Origin: Trichobilharzia szidati
Lineage: Eukaryota > Platyhelminthes > Trematoda > Strigeidida > Schistosomatidae
Direction: 5' to 3'
Length of the DNA: 64,000 bases
NCBI GenBank assembly: GCA_944472155.2
Contig: OX235272.1
Location: forward strand, 1,224,354 to 1,288,353
This document shows positions 53,971-63,932 of the stretch, piece after piece; the stretch's first letter is position 1; every line of letters begins with the position of its first letter. The position numbers were made by a program, and so were the translations under genes. The notes beneath the pieces are model-generated. The model ran no database searches. It had not been told where the DNA came from and was given only the letters and a program-made list of their open reading frames with translations.

Positions 53971-54039
53971 AAAATTTAATTATTATTGTTGGGATTCTTT
54001 CTTTGTCGAAGTTATTAGCTGATGTAGTGGAAGCAGTTC

Positions 54040-54270
54040 CATTATTAACACAGTGAGACAGTATTATTTACTGGATGACGAGGTTTCAAACACAATCTAT
54101 TATTGTCCATAATCACATCAGTTATAATCATACGACTTCGAAACTTGAGTTTTACAGTTTTCTTAATTCCTTCCTATTCGCCAAAGGTGTAGTAGAATTT
54201 TCCAGATGTCTGCGACAGGTGTTGAATCATTCCTACTACACGTGTTTGCAGGCTTCACAGGTTCCTTTAA
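54040..54270 (-). pseudogene. PLE-A 3' end, minus strand
   Basis: The minus strand parallels 31130-31350: DSTPVADIWKILL-like codons, then CTGATGTGATTATGGACAAT and TTGAAACCTCGTCATCCAGT. Confidence 0.55.
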
Positions 54271-54755
54271 CCAACAAAGCTTGTTTCTAATTGAGTTTAT
54301 GAGTTTGAATGCCAGCCACTTTTATTCCTGCATTGTTAGGAATTCTCCGTAAAGTTTCCGACGTTTCTTCTTTGTATGGAAGTAATACTGAAGGTGGTGA
54401 AGGCAATCAATTCTGAAATCAGTTTCATTTGTTCAGGTTGAGGTCAGTTGTGTGAGCCCTATAGTACCGTACGTTGCATAGATTAATACTGTAAGCTTTC
54501 AATTCAAGAGTTTATTCTATAAAACATGGTGGTAAAATAATTAAGTATGGCATATGATTAGTGCCTTCTCTTAGGACATCTAAGATTGTGATTTTTCTAC
54601 ATTTCATGCGTTCCAATTGAAAGAAAATACTGCCAACCGTAGGATGTTTTGAAGTCGTCTCCATCAGTAGACCTACAATTACGATATAAAAGGTATTTTA
54701 GTATTTTCTTAATCTGGAGAAATATTTATTGTACGTAATCAGTGTTGTTGTACGT
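54271..54755. other. Unassigned DNA
   Basis: Nothing recognised. Confidence 0.35.
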
Positions 54756-54759
54756 TTCG

Positions 54760-55090
54760 TGCGTCCCAGGCGGAACGTAGAAACTCAGTGGAATACCTTC
54801 ATTTCATACGGCTTATTGCCGTAGCTTCCAGCTGGCTGCAGCAGTGTTCAAAAATCTTCATTTCCTCTTTATACTATCTCACTGCTTCTCATTATGTTTG
54901 CAATCGTGGGTTTAACTCATAATTATAGTCAACGGTCTATTCAGAATATATATCCATATCTATTCCCTTCTGCATATTTGCTGAACAGTAGGCTGTCCGC
55001 TGGTTCATTGCCAAAGTTCCTTGCTGCTTGTTCATTTTTTCTGATCATCTGAACCTCACTGTCGAGCCAGTGAAGACAGCACACAAACAA
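54760..55090 (-). pseudogene. RTE-type LINE 3' relic
   Basis: The layout matches 46190-46440 on the minus strand (TTCCCTTCTGCATATTTGCT and GTTCCTTGCTGCTTGTTC on the plus strand), strongly decayed. Confidence 0.5.
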
Positions 55091-55439
55091 TAAGTCACGG
55101 ACACATGAAGTGGTTTTTATCATTATGAACGCTTTTGAAAAAAGGAATTATTATTTAACTCAAATAAATATGCCATGTTAAGTATTCTACAGCCATTTCC
55201 TTTGGTCTTTGTTCAAGATAAATCAAAGTAGACACATGTAAAAATTAAATTTGTAAAAATTTAAGCAGCTAATGCAGATACCAGTGATCGCGTAATAATA
55301 CCATCTGTTTGACGGTAAAGAACCTCTCTAAAGGTGAAGCGTAGACACAGTTACGATGCCTTCATGATTTAATCTGTGTTTAGAGGACATCGAACACTGA
55401 ATTCATTGTTTGGACGAAGTGAATTATATATAATACTTT

Positions 55440-56230
55440 AAAAAATCTTTAATAAGGATATCATGCATAAACATGGATAAACATCGGAACTTGCCATTAT
55501 TTCATCTTCTTCAATGTAAACAGGGAATTCTCTTCTAAAATTCAAACGGGTTTAGTATTCGTGAAATGTATTTAGAGAGCATCTAGCTTCGACGATTATT
55601 AAAGTCCACAAGTGGGTGCAGTGGAACATCTGGTTTCTGTGTTTTAAGTAATCCATAAAATCTACGCTAACAACAACTTTTCAGTGCCAGTGACAACCAT
55701 AGTGGTTCTCCGGGTTTCTCGTTTTTGTCAGCTAAATTTCGCTTGTTTCAGGCTTAAATTTAATCAAAATTTTCCTTGACTTTGTCATTTTGACTTTCTC
55801 AAAGGATCCAGTATTATGGTGCTTCTTATCTTTCTTCACACAATCAACAGAGTTCATAGCAATCGTGGTATTGCCTTTATGTGTTGCTGTAAGGACACTT
55901 GATCGACCTTCCTTTAGTTGTTCTAATGCCAATTATTCGCTTTTGCGTACATTCAATAAATTCAACTTATGATTTGGTAGTGAAGCGGATACTTTGTGTC
56001 CCTGAAGAAGTTGGGACCAGTTTGTCAAACAAAACTTTGCAGTTGTGTTTCTCAATTTCGCTGAAATTGTTTACTTTTCACTTGGTGCCCAACATTTGTG
56101 GAACTGTCCGGTCAAATCTTGATCATAATTCGTATAAATTAAAGTATTTTGTTAAAACAGAATCAGCGCCAGTTGTCACAGGCGTTTGTTCAATACAGCA
56201 TTTCACTACGATCATCAGTGGTGATACCTA
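55440..56230 (-). pseudogene. PLE reverse transcriptase, N-terminal part
   Basis: The minus-strand frame 55732-55932 reads ALEQLKEGRSSVLTATHKGN TTIAMNSVDCVKK, the N-terminal RT motif of Penelope-like elements (A-x-K-G-N-x-T-V form). After a stop, YLKHRNQMFHCTHLWTLI corresponds to the G-L-P-K-T-H-K-P and R-P-I-V motifs in mutated form. It is the only N-terminal PLE RT piece in the window; the palm that should follow is absent. Confidence 0.65.
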
Positions 56231-56629
56231 GCTGTCATTTGAATGAATCGTGCTCAACTATCCATTTACCACTTGAAAAACTGACTAACTGGGCCTCCTC
56301 ATGCCAATCTTAATCGCATTTAGTTAGAAGAATACGGGAAGATTGTTAGTTGATAGTTAAAATATTGACGAAAGCCACAGATTAGTAGGCTGCTGCTGAT
56401 GTATGATTTGATTTTCGCCACGAACCAGAGGCTTTATATCACATTCAATTGATTTTAGTATCCTGCCACTGCAATACTATCTCATATAGTTTGATAATTA
56501 ATAAAAGAATTGTGAAGGTAACATGGAAATTGAAATTCCTTCCTTTCAAATTACAAATGACAGTTCTGCGTGTGTAACAAATAAGCCCTAAGGTCAAAGG
56601 ATAGAATATCCAAAAGCTGATACCGGTTA
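56231..56629. other. Unassigned DNA
   Basis: Nothing recognised. Confidence 0.35.
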
Positions 56630-56785
56630 CATAACCATCATTGGAAATCAAGGAGTACTAGACAACAGTTTCTTCCAAGTCCGCTACTCTTCATCTGTGC
56701 GCACGCGTTACCTTACTGGGGCTCAAACCCAAGAGCTTCAGGTTACAAAGCAAGGTCGTTGGCTATTCATCCACTAGGATGGAAT
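56630..56785 (-). repeat. Sm-alpha type 2 SINE, minus strand, decayed
   Basis: On the plus strand: CATTGGAAATCAAGGAGTAC, ACAGTTTCTTCCAAGTCC, then a tRNA-like head region with GGGGCTCAAACCCAAGAGC. Confidence 0.5.
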
Positions 56786-56929
56786 CCAATGTTCCATGAA
56801 TTCGTAAGTTTGTGTATTTACTTAGTCCCTGCAAACTACAACATCTACATTCGTTAACATTGGCTCACCGTTCAAACATGAGAGTTTCTTCAAGGGATTT
56901 CTTATAAAATGAGTACACTAGGTGGATGA

Positions 56930-57193
56930 TGTATTCGCATAATTGACAGAAGCTGTCTAGAAACGATCTACAAACTAATCACCAGAGTTTTCGTCAATAC
57001 CAAATATACAAGTCAAGAAGTACAGGAAGTACACGAAAATTCAGAAAGTCAACTCATATGGGCTAAATACTCAATTAAAACATTAGCAACACAACAGCAC
57101 ACAACAGTAACTGTATATGAGCATCATTCAGAAGTGCCAAAACATACTTCAGCACTCTTTTCTTGGAAAGAACCGAGCATAGACACCTTATGA
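56930..57193 (+). other. 88-codon open stretch without ATG
   Basis: Open from after TGA at 56927 to TGA at 57191. It reads RSCLETIYKLITRVFVNTKY and later VTVYEHHSEVPKHTSALFSW. No family recognised. In a neighbouring frame VDDVFA sits at its start, recalling an RT palm, so it may be a retroelement relic. Confidence 0.3.
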
Positions 57194-57199
57194 GAGTCT

Positions 57200-57639
57200 T
57201 TTAGAAAAACGGGTAACCAAAAATCTCCACTAGAAGATGTCCATCGTTAGCTAAATAGACCAACACAAAACAATCTTGTCCATTAGAAGGAACATTTTCA
57301 AAATCTCTGCAAGAATATTTGGGTTAGCTATGAATTGCGAACCGACATGGTCTCTTCACCTTATAATATGTAAACCAAAAGACTTAACAGAAAAGAAGGG
57401 CAGAACCAATGTAATCTATAAGAAGGAAGAGAATTAATTTCGAAAGGTGTAGTATTAGCGAAAGCTGTGTTGTTTTATTTCAGTTTACGTGATCACATTC
57501 TAACATTTGGTTTTATTAATATTTTACTGACAATATTCATCTTATTCCTCATTTTATTGCGTTCACATTTCTGAACGTACTTTGTCTATTTCACGCATGT
57601 GCTGTGAACTTTATTTATTCGTCGATATGTTTCAAGTCT
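57200..57639. other. Unassigned DNA
   Basis: Nothing recognised. Confidence 0.35.
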
Positions 57640-57830
57640 GACGACCGATTGGTATTATTTAGAGAACTGACCATTGAAAACCAGGGAATACTGAAAGGCT
57701 GTTTCGATATAGTCTCAGACTCATTGACAGTACACAATCACCACCGGGATTCAAACCTAGGGTCTTCAGGTTACAAGGAGAGCTCGTAGACTATTTAGCC
57801 TCTAGGACCCGATTCAGTGGCCAGCTCATG
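57640..57830 (-). repeat. Sm-alpha type 2 SINE, minus strand
   Basis: On the minus strand the tRNA-like head lies near 57780-57750, then TCAATGAGTCTGAGACTATA TCGAAACAGCC is a hammerhead remnant with intact GAAA. The tail leads back to CCATTGAAAACCAGGG at 57670. Confidence 0.65.
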
Positions 57831-57999
57831 AATTCTAACTTCTACCATTTCGCGAATTTTGCGTGACCACCAGCTAATGTCATCCTCACTCCCTACTGGA
57901 TCGACCCCACTGGTCATGACTTCTCACTAGAACTACATTCAGGTTCTTCTTGTAACCAGTCAATAGATAGAGGGAGTTGGTTTGTAGGGATTCAGTTTG

Positions 58000-58112
58000 T
58001 TTCAAGTTTAGCCATGGAATTATATCAGTTAGAGAACCACTGAAAACCAGGATGGAGTACTGGACAACTGTTTCGTACTAGTGCTTGGGACTCATCGGCA
58101 ATAAGCGTCCAC
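58000..58112 (-). repeat. Sm-alpha type 2 SINE, minus strand, hammerhead nearly intact
   Basis: On the minus strand: CCGATGAGTCCCAAGCACTA GTACGAAACAGTTGTCCAGT. One change in the first core (CTGATGA to CCGATGA) and one mismatch in stem II; GAAA and the GTC cleavage triplet are intact. The tRNA-like head is missing; a plus-strand copy starts right next to it. Confidence 0.65.
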
Positions 58113-58114
58113 TG

Positions 58115-58345
58115 GGCGATTGAGTAGGGTCCCAGTGACTGAATGATCTACGAGCCTGCTTTGTAGTCTGAAGGTCCTGCATTTGAACCCTGACAATGGG
58201 TGTTTACTGCTGGTGAGTCTCAAACACCAGGACGAGACAGCTGTCCAGTACTGCCTGGTGGTTCTCAATGGTGATTCTCCCGCTGATATAAATCCGTGGT
58301 CAAACTCAAAACAAATCAAATCCCTACAAACAAACTCTTGGTCAT
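58115..58345 (+). repeat. Sm-alpha type 2 SINE, plus strand
   Basis: GGTCCCAGTGACTGAATGAT head, GCATTTGAACCCTGACAATG (B box), then CTGGTGAGTCTCAAACACCA GGACGAGACAGCTGTCCAGT (hammerhead with GAAA changed to GAGA) and the type 2 tail. It lies head-to-head with the preceding minus-strand copy. Confidence 0.7.
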
Positions 58346-58418
58346 TCATACGTCCAATCATTTTATTACTTATGTATTTAAACGAAGGTGGGAAGTTATG
58401 TGAGTTTCATGATATGAT

Positions 58419-58716
58419 TGATTTCACGCATCTGCGTGATTATTGATTTAAATTACTGAATCCCCAAGGTCGTTAATATTTTTAAAAGGTGACATTGATT
58501 TTTCTAATTGTATAAATACGGAGTTGTTGTTTAACATTTTCGACTGTTGTTTGAGACAGTAAAAGCTCTCATATCAACGTCCAGTCTTCTCTTTTATTTG
58601 TCTTGCGTGCCCGGCGGTATTGTTGTGGTTGTTGACGTGCGATTAAGACAGATTAGCCAGCGCATTAGTTAGATTCGCTCGTAGTCTACAAGGTCCTCAT
58701 ATTCACATACATAACA
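58419..58716 (+). repeat. LTR of Gypsy-like unit 1 (5' LTR)
   Basis: The repeated segment starts at 58417 and recurs at 61174 and 63931. Proposed ends TG (58419) and CA (58716), 298 bases, with a TATAAATA box at 58511. The primer-binding region TTTGGCGACGGG follows at once. In the internal copy the purine tract is 24 bases before TG, so the LTR may really begin further upstream and this 5' copy may be slightly truncated. Confidence 0.75.
58511..58518 (+). promoter_or_regulatory. TATA box in the LTR
   Basis: TATAAATA in an otherwise AT-rich LTR; repeated at 61268-61275. Confidence 0.45.
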
Positions 58717-58740
58717 AATTTGGCGACGGGTTTGCTGAAG

Positions 58741-61119
58741 ATGGACCCACTGCGTTTAGAGAAACTAATGGAACAGCAGCTAAAATTGATGGAAATGCTT
58801 GCTGGTCTACAAATATCACGCTCTGCTGATTCATCTACAGCCAACGACAGCATTGGTAGCAGCATCTCAGAATTTGTTTATGATCCAGATGCGAACGTCA
58901 CTTTTGACACTTGGTTTCGCAGATATGAAGACCTATTTCTAGTAGACTTTGCGGATAAAGATGATGCCTGGAAAGTACGGCTTCTACTTCGTAAATTGGG
59001 AGCAGATGAGCTAGATAAATATTGCAACTTAATTCTCCCACAGAAGCCCAGTGAAAGATCATTCGATGAAACTGTCCATACCCTTCGTCATCAGTTTGGT
59101 GATCAGAGATCGTTATTCAACATTCGATATCATTGCATGAAACTAGTTTTGAACGAAAATGATGATATCCATACTCAGTTGGGTATAGTCAATCGCACGT
59201 GTGAACGTTTTAAATTGAAATCACTCTCAGAAGACCAGTTCAAGGTATTGATTTTCATTTGTGGTTTGCAGTCTCCCAAATTTGCTGATATACGCACACG
59301 TCTATTAAATCGTCTGGAACAAGATCCACGAATGACTTTGAAAGACGTCGGTGAAGAATATCAGCGTTTAATCAACATTCACAACGATACCGCCTTGGTG
59401 CAGTCTGGCAGCCAAAATGCAGCGGAAGTGCATGCGGTGCATCCAGTACCGTCGACATCAACCGCACCGCGTCATCCTCAGCATAAACCACCATCAGCCT
59501 GCTGGCACTGTGGCTCCTGGCATTTCGCAAACTTGTGCCCATTCAAACAGCATAAATGCCGTCAATGCCATACTGTTGGTCACAAAGATGGCTACTGCAA
59601 ACGCAACAACCGACCCAGATCTCGTAGTCGACCCAGACGGCGCAACAAGCTCAAGTCTTTGGGTGTTACTGCCACATATCATATTAGTACCCCAGCACCT
59701 CGCAAATATATCAATCTGACGATTAATACACGGCCGGCACGCCTACAAATCGACACAGCATCCGATATTACAATAATATCAAAGAAATTATGGCAGAAGT
59801 TGGGATGCCCTGCCATAGAGAAGACAAATCAGATAGCAATTAGTGCATGTGGTGGAAAACTTCGGTTGAATGGAGAAATAAAATGCAGCGTTGGTTTTCG
59901 CGATAGTCATTTCATCGGCACATGCTACATCAATAATTCAAACCTTGACCTCTTGGGTTTAGACTGGTTCGAGAAGCTGCACCTGTCAGAGATTCCGTTA
60001 AGCAGTGTATGCCAAAAGATCGAAAGTATTGAACCCTCAACAAGAAAGCCAGAAATCAGAGACAGATATATTAAACCTAAGCCCATTAGAAAGAATGACG
60101 TGATTAATGGAAAACCAACTTCGAATCGTCACAGTGAGTATGGCTGCGCCAAAAGTGCTTCGATGTCTGATAGCAACAAAGTAGCAACTGTTAGCTCCCG
60201 TAAGACGGGCTCTGCTCAAAAACTGAAAGTGATGTCTGTCATGGCAGCCAAAGATCCGCCGCGGGAGCCACCAAGAGCATGGCCCACGTCAAAACCATGG
60301 TCCCGCCTACATGTGGATTTTGCTGGGCCGATAAAAGGTACATACTACTTGGTTCTCGTGGACTCTTACTCAAAATGGCCGGAGGTAGTACAAGTGACAC
60401 CACCTTCTAGCAGCAGAACAGTATCAGTCCTGGAAAAGATCTTCGCATGTCACGGTATACCAGAAATCATCGTATCTGACAACGGCAGTCAGTTCACCTC
60501 ACAAGTGTTCCAGGAATTTTGCAAGAGAAACGGTATACAACACGTGCGGACGCCACCTCAATCAAACGGTCAGGCAGAAAGATTTGTTGACACTTTCAAA
60601 CGAGCGTTGTTGAAAGCAGGGGGAGGGGCGAAACCGGAAGCAATACAAAACTTTCTTTTTGTATACCGAACTACACCACTGGCAGAACAGAAGAAAAGCC
60701 CTGCAGAACTTCTAATGGGTCGAATGCTACGAACTCATCACCACTCCATGTTACCATCTTCGTCACAGCAACGAAGAAATAGTGTGACGTATTACCGCAA
60801 GGGTGATGCTGTCTATGTGCGCGATTATCGACCGAGGAACAGAAAATGGGCCGAAGGCTTGATAGAACGTCGACATGGAACTCTAATGTACAAGGTTAAA
60901 GTTGGGGATGAATGGTGGATTAGACATAAAAATCAGATACGACGTCGATATACTACATCCCAAGAACCTAAATTGCCACTGGAATTACTACTGGAAACCT
61001 TCAAAATACCACCAGTCAAATCAGAAGCAAAACAAGAGATGCTACCCAGCCGACGATCCCAGCGCAAACGAACACAAACAGTTCCTTTCCAAATCGACCC
61101 CAAGGAAAAAAGATACTAA
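58741..61119 (+). CDS. Gag-protease-integrase polyprotein of a Gypsy-like element lacking RT/RNase H, unit 1
   Basis: 792 residues from the ATG at 58741, just after the primer-binding region. Order: Gag with an N-terminal helix; two zinc knuckles, CWHCGSWHFANLC (254-266) and CRQCHTVGHKDGYC (273-286), then an Arg-rich stretch; aspartic protease with DTAS (338-341) and LLGLDWF (about 404-410); a linker of about 100 residues; then the integrase core with Asp526 (HVDFAGPI), Asp580 (SDNGSQFT) and Glu613 (NGQAERF), and an SH3-like C-terminal region (GDAVYVRDYRP). Reverse transcriptase, RNase H and the integrase HHCC finger, which should lie between protease and integrase core, are absent without breaking the frame. 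The spacing Asp580-Glu613 is three residues shorter than the usual D-35-E, because the Y-H-P before QSNGQAE is missing. The element must borrow RT from a relative to move. Confidence 0.92.
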   Translation: MDPLRLEKLMEQQLKLMEMLAGLQISRSADSSTANDSIGSSISEFVYDPDANVTFDTWFRRYEDLFLVDFADKDDAWKVRLLLRKLGADELDKYCNLILPQKPSERSFDETVHTLRHQFGDQRSLFNIRYHCMKLVLNENDDIHTQLGIVNRTCERFKLKSLSEDQFKVLIFICGLQSPKFADIRTRLLNRLEQDPRMTLKDVGEEYQRLINIHNDTALVQSGSQNAAEVHAVHPVPSTSTAPRHPQHKPPSACWHCGSWHFANLCPFKQHKCRQCHTVGHKDGYCKRNNRPRSRSRPRRRNKLKSLGVTATYHISTPAPRKYINLTINTRPARLQIDTASDITIISKKLWQKLGCPAIEKTNQIAISACGGKLRLNGEIKCSVGFRDSHFIGTCYINNSNLDLLGLDWFEKLHLSEIPLSSVCQKIESIEPSTRKPEIRDRYIKPKPIRKNDVINGKPTSNRHSEYGCAKSASMSDSNKVATVSSRKTGSAQKLKVMSVMAAKDPPREPPRAWPTSKPWSRLHVDFAGPIKGTYYLVLVDSYSKWPEVVQVTPPSSSRTVSVLEKIFACHGIPEIIVSDNGSQFTSQVFQEFCKRNGIQHVRTPPQSNGQAERFVDTFKRALLKAGGGAKPEAIQNFLFVYRTTPLAEQKKSPAELLMGRMLRTHHHSMLPSSSQQRRNSVTYYRKGDAVYVRDYRPRNRKWAEGLIERRHGTLMYKVKVGDEWWIRHKNQIRRRYTTSQEPKLPLELLLETFKIPPVKSEAKQEMLPSRRSQRKRTQTVPFQIDPKEKRY

Positions 61120-61140
61120 ACTGATTGCAAGATTCTTTTT

Positions 61141-61152
61141 AAAAGGGGGAGG
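61141..61152 (+). other. Polypurine tract of unit 1
   Basis: AAAAGGGGGAGG, 24 bases before the TG that starts the shared LTR; repeated at 63898-63909. Confidence 0.65.
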
Positions 61153-61175
61153 TAATATATACGCAGCATAATCAT

Positions 61176-61473
61176 TGATTTCACGCATCTGCGTGATTAT
61201 TGATTTAAATTACTGAATCCCCAAGGTCGTTAATATTTTTAAAAGGTGACATTGATTTTTCTAATTGTATAAATACGGAGTTGTTGTTTAACATTTTCGA
61301 CTGTTGTTTGAGACAGTAAAAGCTCTCATATCAACGTCCAGTCTTCTCTTTTATTTGTCTTGCGTGCCCGGCGGTATTGTTGTGGTTGTTGACGTGCGAT
61401 TAAGACAGATTAGCCAGCGCATTAGTTAGATTCGCTCGTAGTCTACAAGGTCCTCATATTCACATACATAACA
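61176..61473 (+). repeat. Shared middle LTR
   Basis: It serves as 3' LTR of unit 1 and 5' LTR of unit 2, apparently identical to 58419-58716. This LTR-internal-LTR-internal-LTR order is what LTR-LTR unequal exchange produces. Confidence 0.8.
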
Positions 61474-61497
61474 AATTTGGCGACGGGTTTGCTGAAG

Positions 61498-63876
61498 ATG
61501 GACCCACTGCGTTTAGAGAAACTAATGGAACAGCAGCTAAAATTGATGGAAATGCTTGCTGGTCTACAAATATCACGCTCTGCTGATTCATCTACAGCCA
61601 ACGACAGCATTGGTAGCAGCATCTCAGAATTTGTTTATGATCCAGATGCGAACGTCACTTTTGACACTTGGTTTCGCAGATATGAAGACCTATTTCTAGT
61701 AGACTTTGCGGATAAAGATGATGCCTGGAAAGTACGGCTTCTACTTCGTAAATTGGGAGCAGATGAGCTAGATAAATATTGCAACTTAATTCTCCCACAG
61801 AAGCCCAGTGAAAGATCATTCGATGAAACTGTCCATACCCTTCGTCATCAGTTTGGTGATCAGAGATCGTTATTCAACATTCGATATCATTGCATGAAAC
61901 TAGTTTTGAACGAAAATGATGATATCCATACTCAGTTGGGTATAGTCAATCGCACGTGTGAACGTTTTAAATTGAAATCACTCTCAGAAGACCAGTTCAA
62001 GGTATTGATTTTCATTTGTGGTTTGCAGTCTCCCAAATTTGCTGATATACACACACGTCTATTAAATCGTCTGGAACAAGATCCACGAATGACTTTGAAA
62101 GACGTCGGTGAAGAATATCAGCGTTTAATCAACATTCACAACGATACCGCCTTGGTGCAGTCTGGCAGCCAAAATGCAGCGGAAGTGCATGCGGTGCATC
62201 CAGTACCGTCGACATCAACCGCACCGCGTCATCCTCAGCATAAACCACCATCAGCCTGCTGGCACTGTGGCTCCTGGCATTTCGCAAACTTGTGCCCATT
62301 CAAACAGCATAAATGCCGTCAATGCCATACTGTTGGTCACAAAGATGGCTACTGCAAACGCAACAACCGACCCAGATCTCGTAGTCGACCCAGACGGCGC
62401 AACAAGCTCAAGTCTTTGGGTGTTACTGCCACATATCATATTAGTACCCCAGCACCTCGCAAATATATCAATCTGACGATTAATACACGGCCGGCACGCC
62501 TACAAATCGACACAGCATCCGATATTACAATAATATCAAAGAAATTATGGCAGAAGTTGGGATGCCCTGCCATAGAGAAGACAAATCAGATAGCAATTAG
62601 TGCATGTGGTGGAAAACTTCGGTTGAATGGAGAAATAAAATGCAGCGTTGGTTTTCGCGATAGTCATTTCATCGGCACATGCTACATCAATAATTCAAAC
62701 CTTGACCTCTTGGGTTTAGACTGGTTCGAGAAGCTGCACCTGTCAGAGATTCCGTTAAGCAGTGTATGCCAAAAGATCGAAAGTATTGAACCCTCAACAA
62801 GAAAGCCAGAAATCAGAGACAGATATATTAAACCTAAGCCCATTAGAAAGAATGACGTGATTAATGGAAAACCAACTTCGAATCGTCACAGTGAGTATGG
62901 CTGCGCCAAAAGTGCTTCGATGTCTGATAGCAACAAAGTAGCAACTGTTAGCTCCCGTAAGACGGGCTCTGCTCAAAAACTGAAAGTGATGTCTGTCATG
63001 GCAGCCAAAGATCCGCCGCGGGAGCCACCAAGAGCATGGCCCACGTCAAAACCATGGTCCCGCCTACATGTGGATTTTGCTGGGCCGATAAAAGGTACAT
63101 ACTACTTGGTTCTCGTGGACTCTTACTCAAAATGGCCGGAGGTAGTACAAGTGACACCACCTTCTAGCAGCAGAACAGTATCAGTCCTGGAAAAGATCTT
63201 CGCATGTCACGGTATACCAGAAATCATCGTATCTGACAACGGCAGTCAGTTCACCTCACAAGTGTTCCAGGAATTTTGCAAGAGAAACGGTATACAACAC
63301 GTGCGGACGCCACCTCAATCAAACGGTCAGGCAGAAAGATTTGTTGACACTTTCAAACGAGCGTTGTTGAAAGCAGGGGGAGGGGCGAAACCGGAAGCAA
63401 TACAAAACTTTCTTTTTGTATACCGAACTACACCACTGGCAGAACAGAAGAAAAGCCCTGCAGAACTTCTAATGGGTCGAATGCTACGAACTCATCACCA
63501 CTCCATGTTACCATCTTCGTCACAGCAACGAAGAAATAGTGTGACGTATTACCGCAAGGGTGATGCTGTCTATGTGCGCGATTATCGACCGAGGAACAGA
63601 AAATGGGCCGAAGGCTTGATAGAACGTCGACATGGAACTCTAATGTACAAGGTTAAAGTTGGGGATGAATGGTGGATTAGACATAAAAATCAGATACGAC
63701 GTCGATATACTACATCCCAAGAACCTAAATTGCCACTGGAATTACTACTGGAAACCTTCAAAATACCACCAGTCAAATCAGAAGCAAAACAAGAGATGCT
63801 ACCCAGCCGACGATCCCAGCGCAAACGAACACAAACAGTTCCTTTCCAAATCGACCCCAAGGAAAAAAGATACTAA
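61498..63876 (+). CDS. Gag-protease-integrase polyprotein lacking RT/RNase H, unit 2
   Basis: Same 792-residue polyprotein, offset by exactly 2757 bases. The one difference I saw is G to A at 62051 (59294 in unit 1), changing Arg to His in the Gag segment FADI-R/H-TRLL. Zinc knuckles, DTAS, the linker replacing RT, and the short D-D-E spacing are all the same, so the deletion predates the duplication. Confidence 0.92.
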   Translation: MDPLRLEKLMEQQLKLMEMLAGLQISRSADSSTANDSIGSSISEFVYDPDANVTFDTWFRRYEDLFLVDFADKDDAWKVRLLLRKLGADELDKYCNLILPQKPSERSFDETVHTLRHQFGDQRSLFNIRYHCMKLVLNENDDIHTQLGIVNRTCERFKLKSLSEDQFKVLIFICGLQSPKFADIHTRLLNRLEQDPRMTLKDVGEEYQRLINIHNDTALVQSGSQNAAEVHAVHPVPSTSTAPRHPQHKPPSACWHCGSWHFANLCPFKQHKCRQCHTVGHKDGYCKRNNRPRSRSRPRRRNKLKSLGVTATYHISTPAPRKYINLTINTRPARLQIDTASDITIISKKLWQKLGCPAIEKTNQIAISACGGKLRLNGEIKCSVGFRDSHFIGTCYINNSNLDLLGLDWFEKLHLSEIPLSSVCQKIESIEPSTRKPEIRDRYIKPKPIRKNDVINGKPTSNRHSEYGCAKSASMSDSNKVATVSSRKTGSAQKLKVMSVMAAKDPPREPPRAWPTSKPWSRLHVDFAGPIKGTYYLVLVDSYSKWPEVVQVTPPSSSRTVSVLEKIFACHGIPEIIVSDNGSQFTSQVFQEFCKRNGIQHVRTPPQSNGQAERFVDTFKRALLKAGGGAKPEAIQNFLFVYRTTPLAEQKKSPAELLMGRMLRTHHHSMLPSSSQQRRNSVTYYRKGDAVYVRDYRPRNRKWAEGLIERRHGTLMYKVKVGDEWWIRHKNQIRRRYTTSQEPKLPLELLLETFKIPPVKSEAKQEMLPSRRSQRKRTQTVPFQIDPKEKRY

Positions 63877-63932
63877 ACTGATTGCAAGATTCTTTTTAAA
63901 AGGGGGAGGTAATATATACGCAGCATAATCAT

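Noticed and set aside
55899..56231. 110-codon plus-strand frame as a membrane protein
   Set aside because: It overlaps a minus-strand PLE reverse transcriptase segment with recognisable motifs and has no supporting feature of its own.
59417..59719. 100-codon plus-strand frame repeated at 62174
   Set aside because: Overlapping frame inside the Gag coding region; present twice only because the unit is duplicated.
60902..61171. 89-codon frame at the end of the polyprotein, repeated at 63659
   Set aside because: Out-of-frame shadow over the integrase C-terminus and 3' end; no domain.
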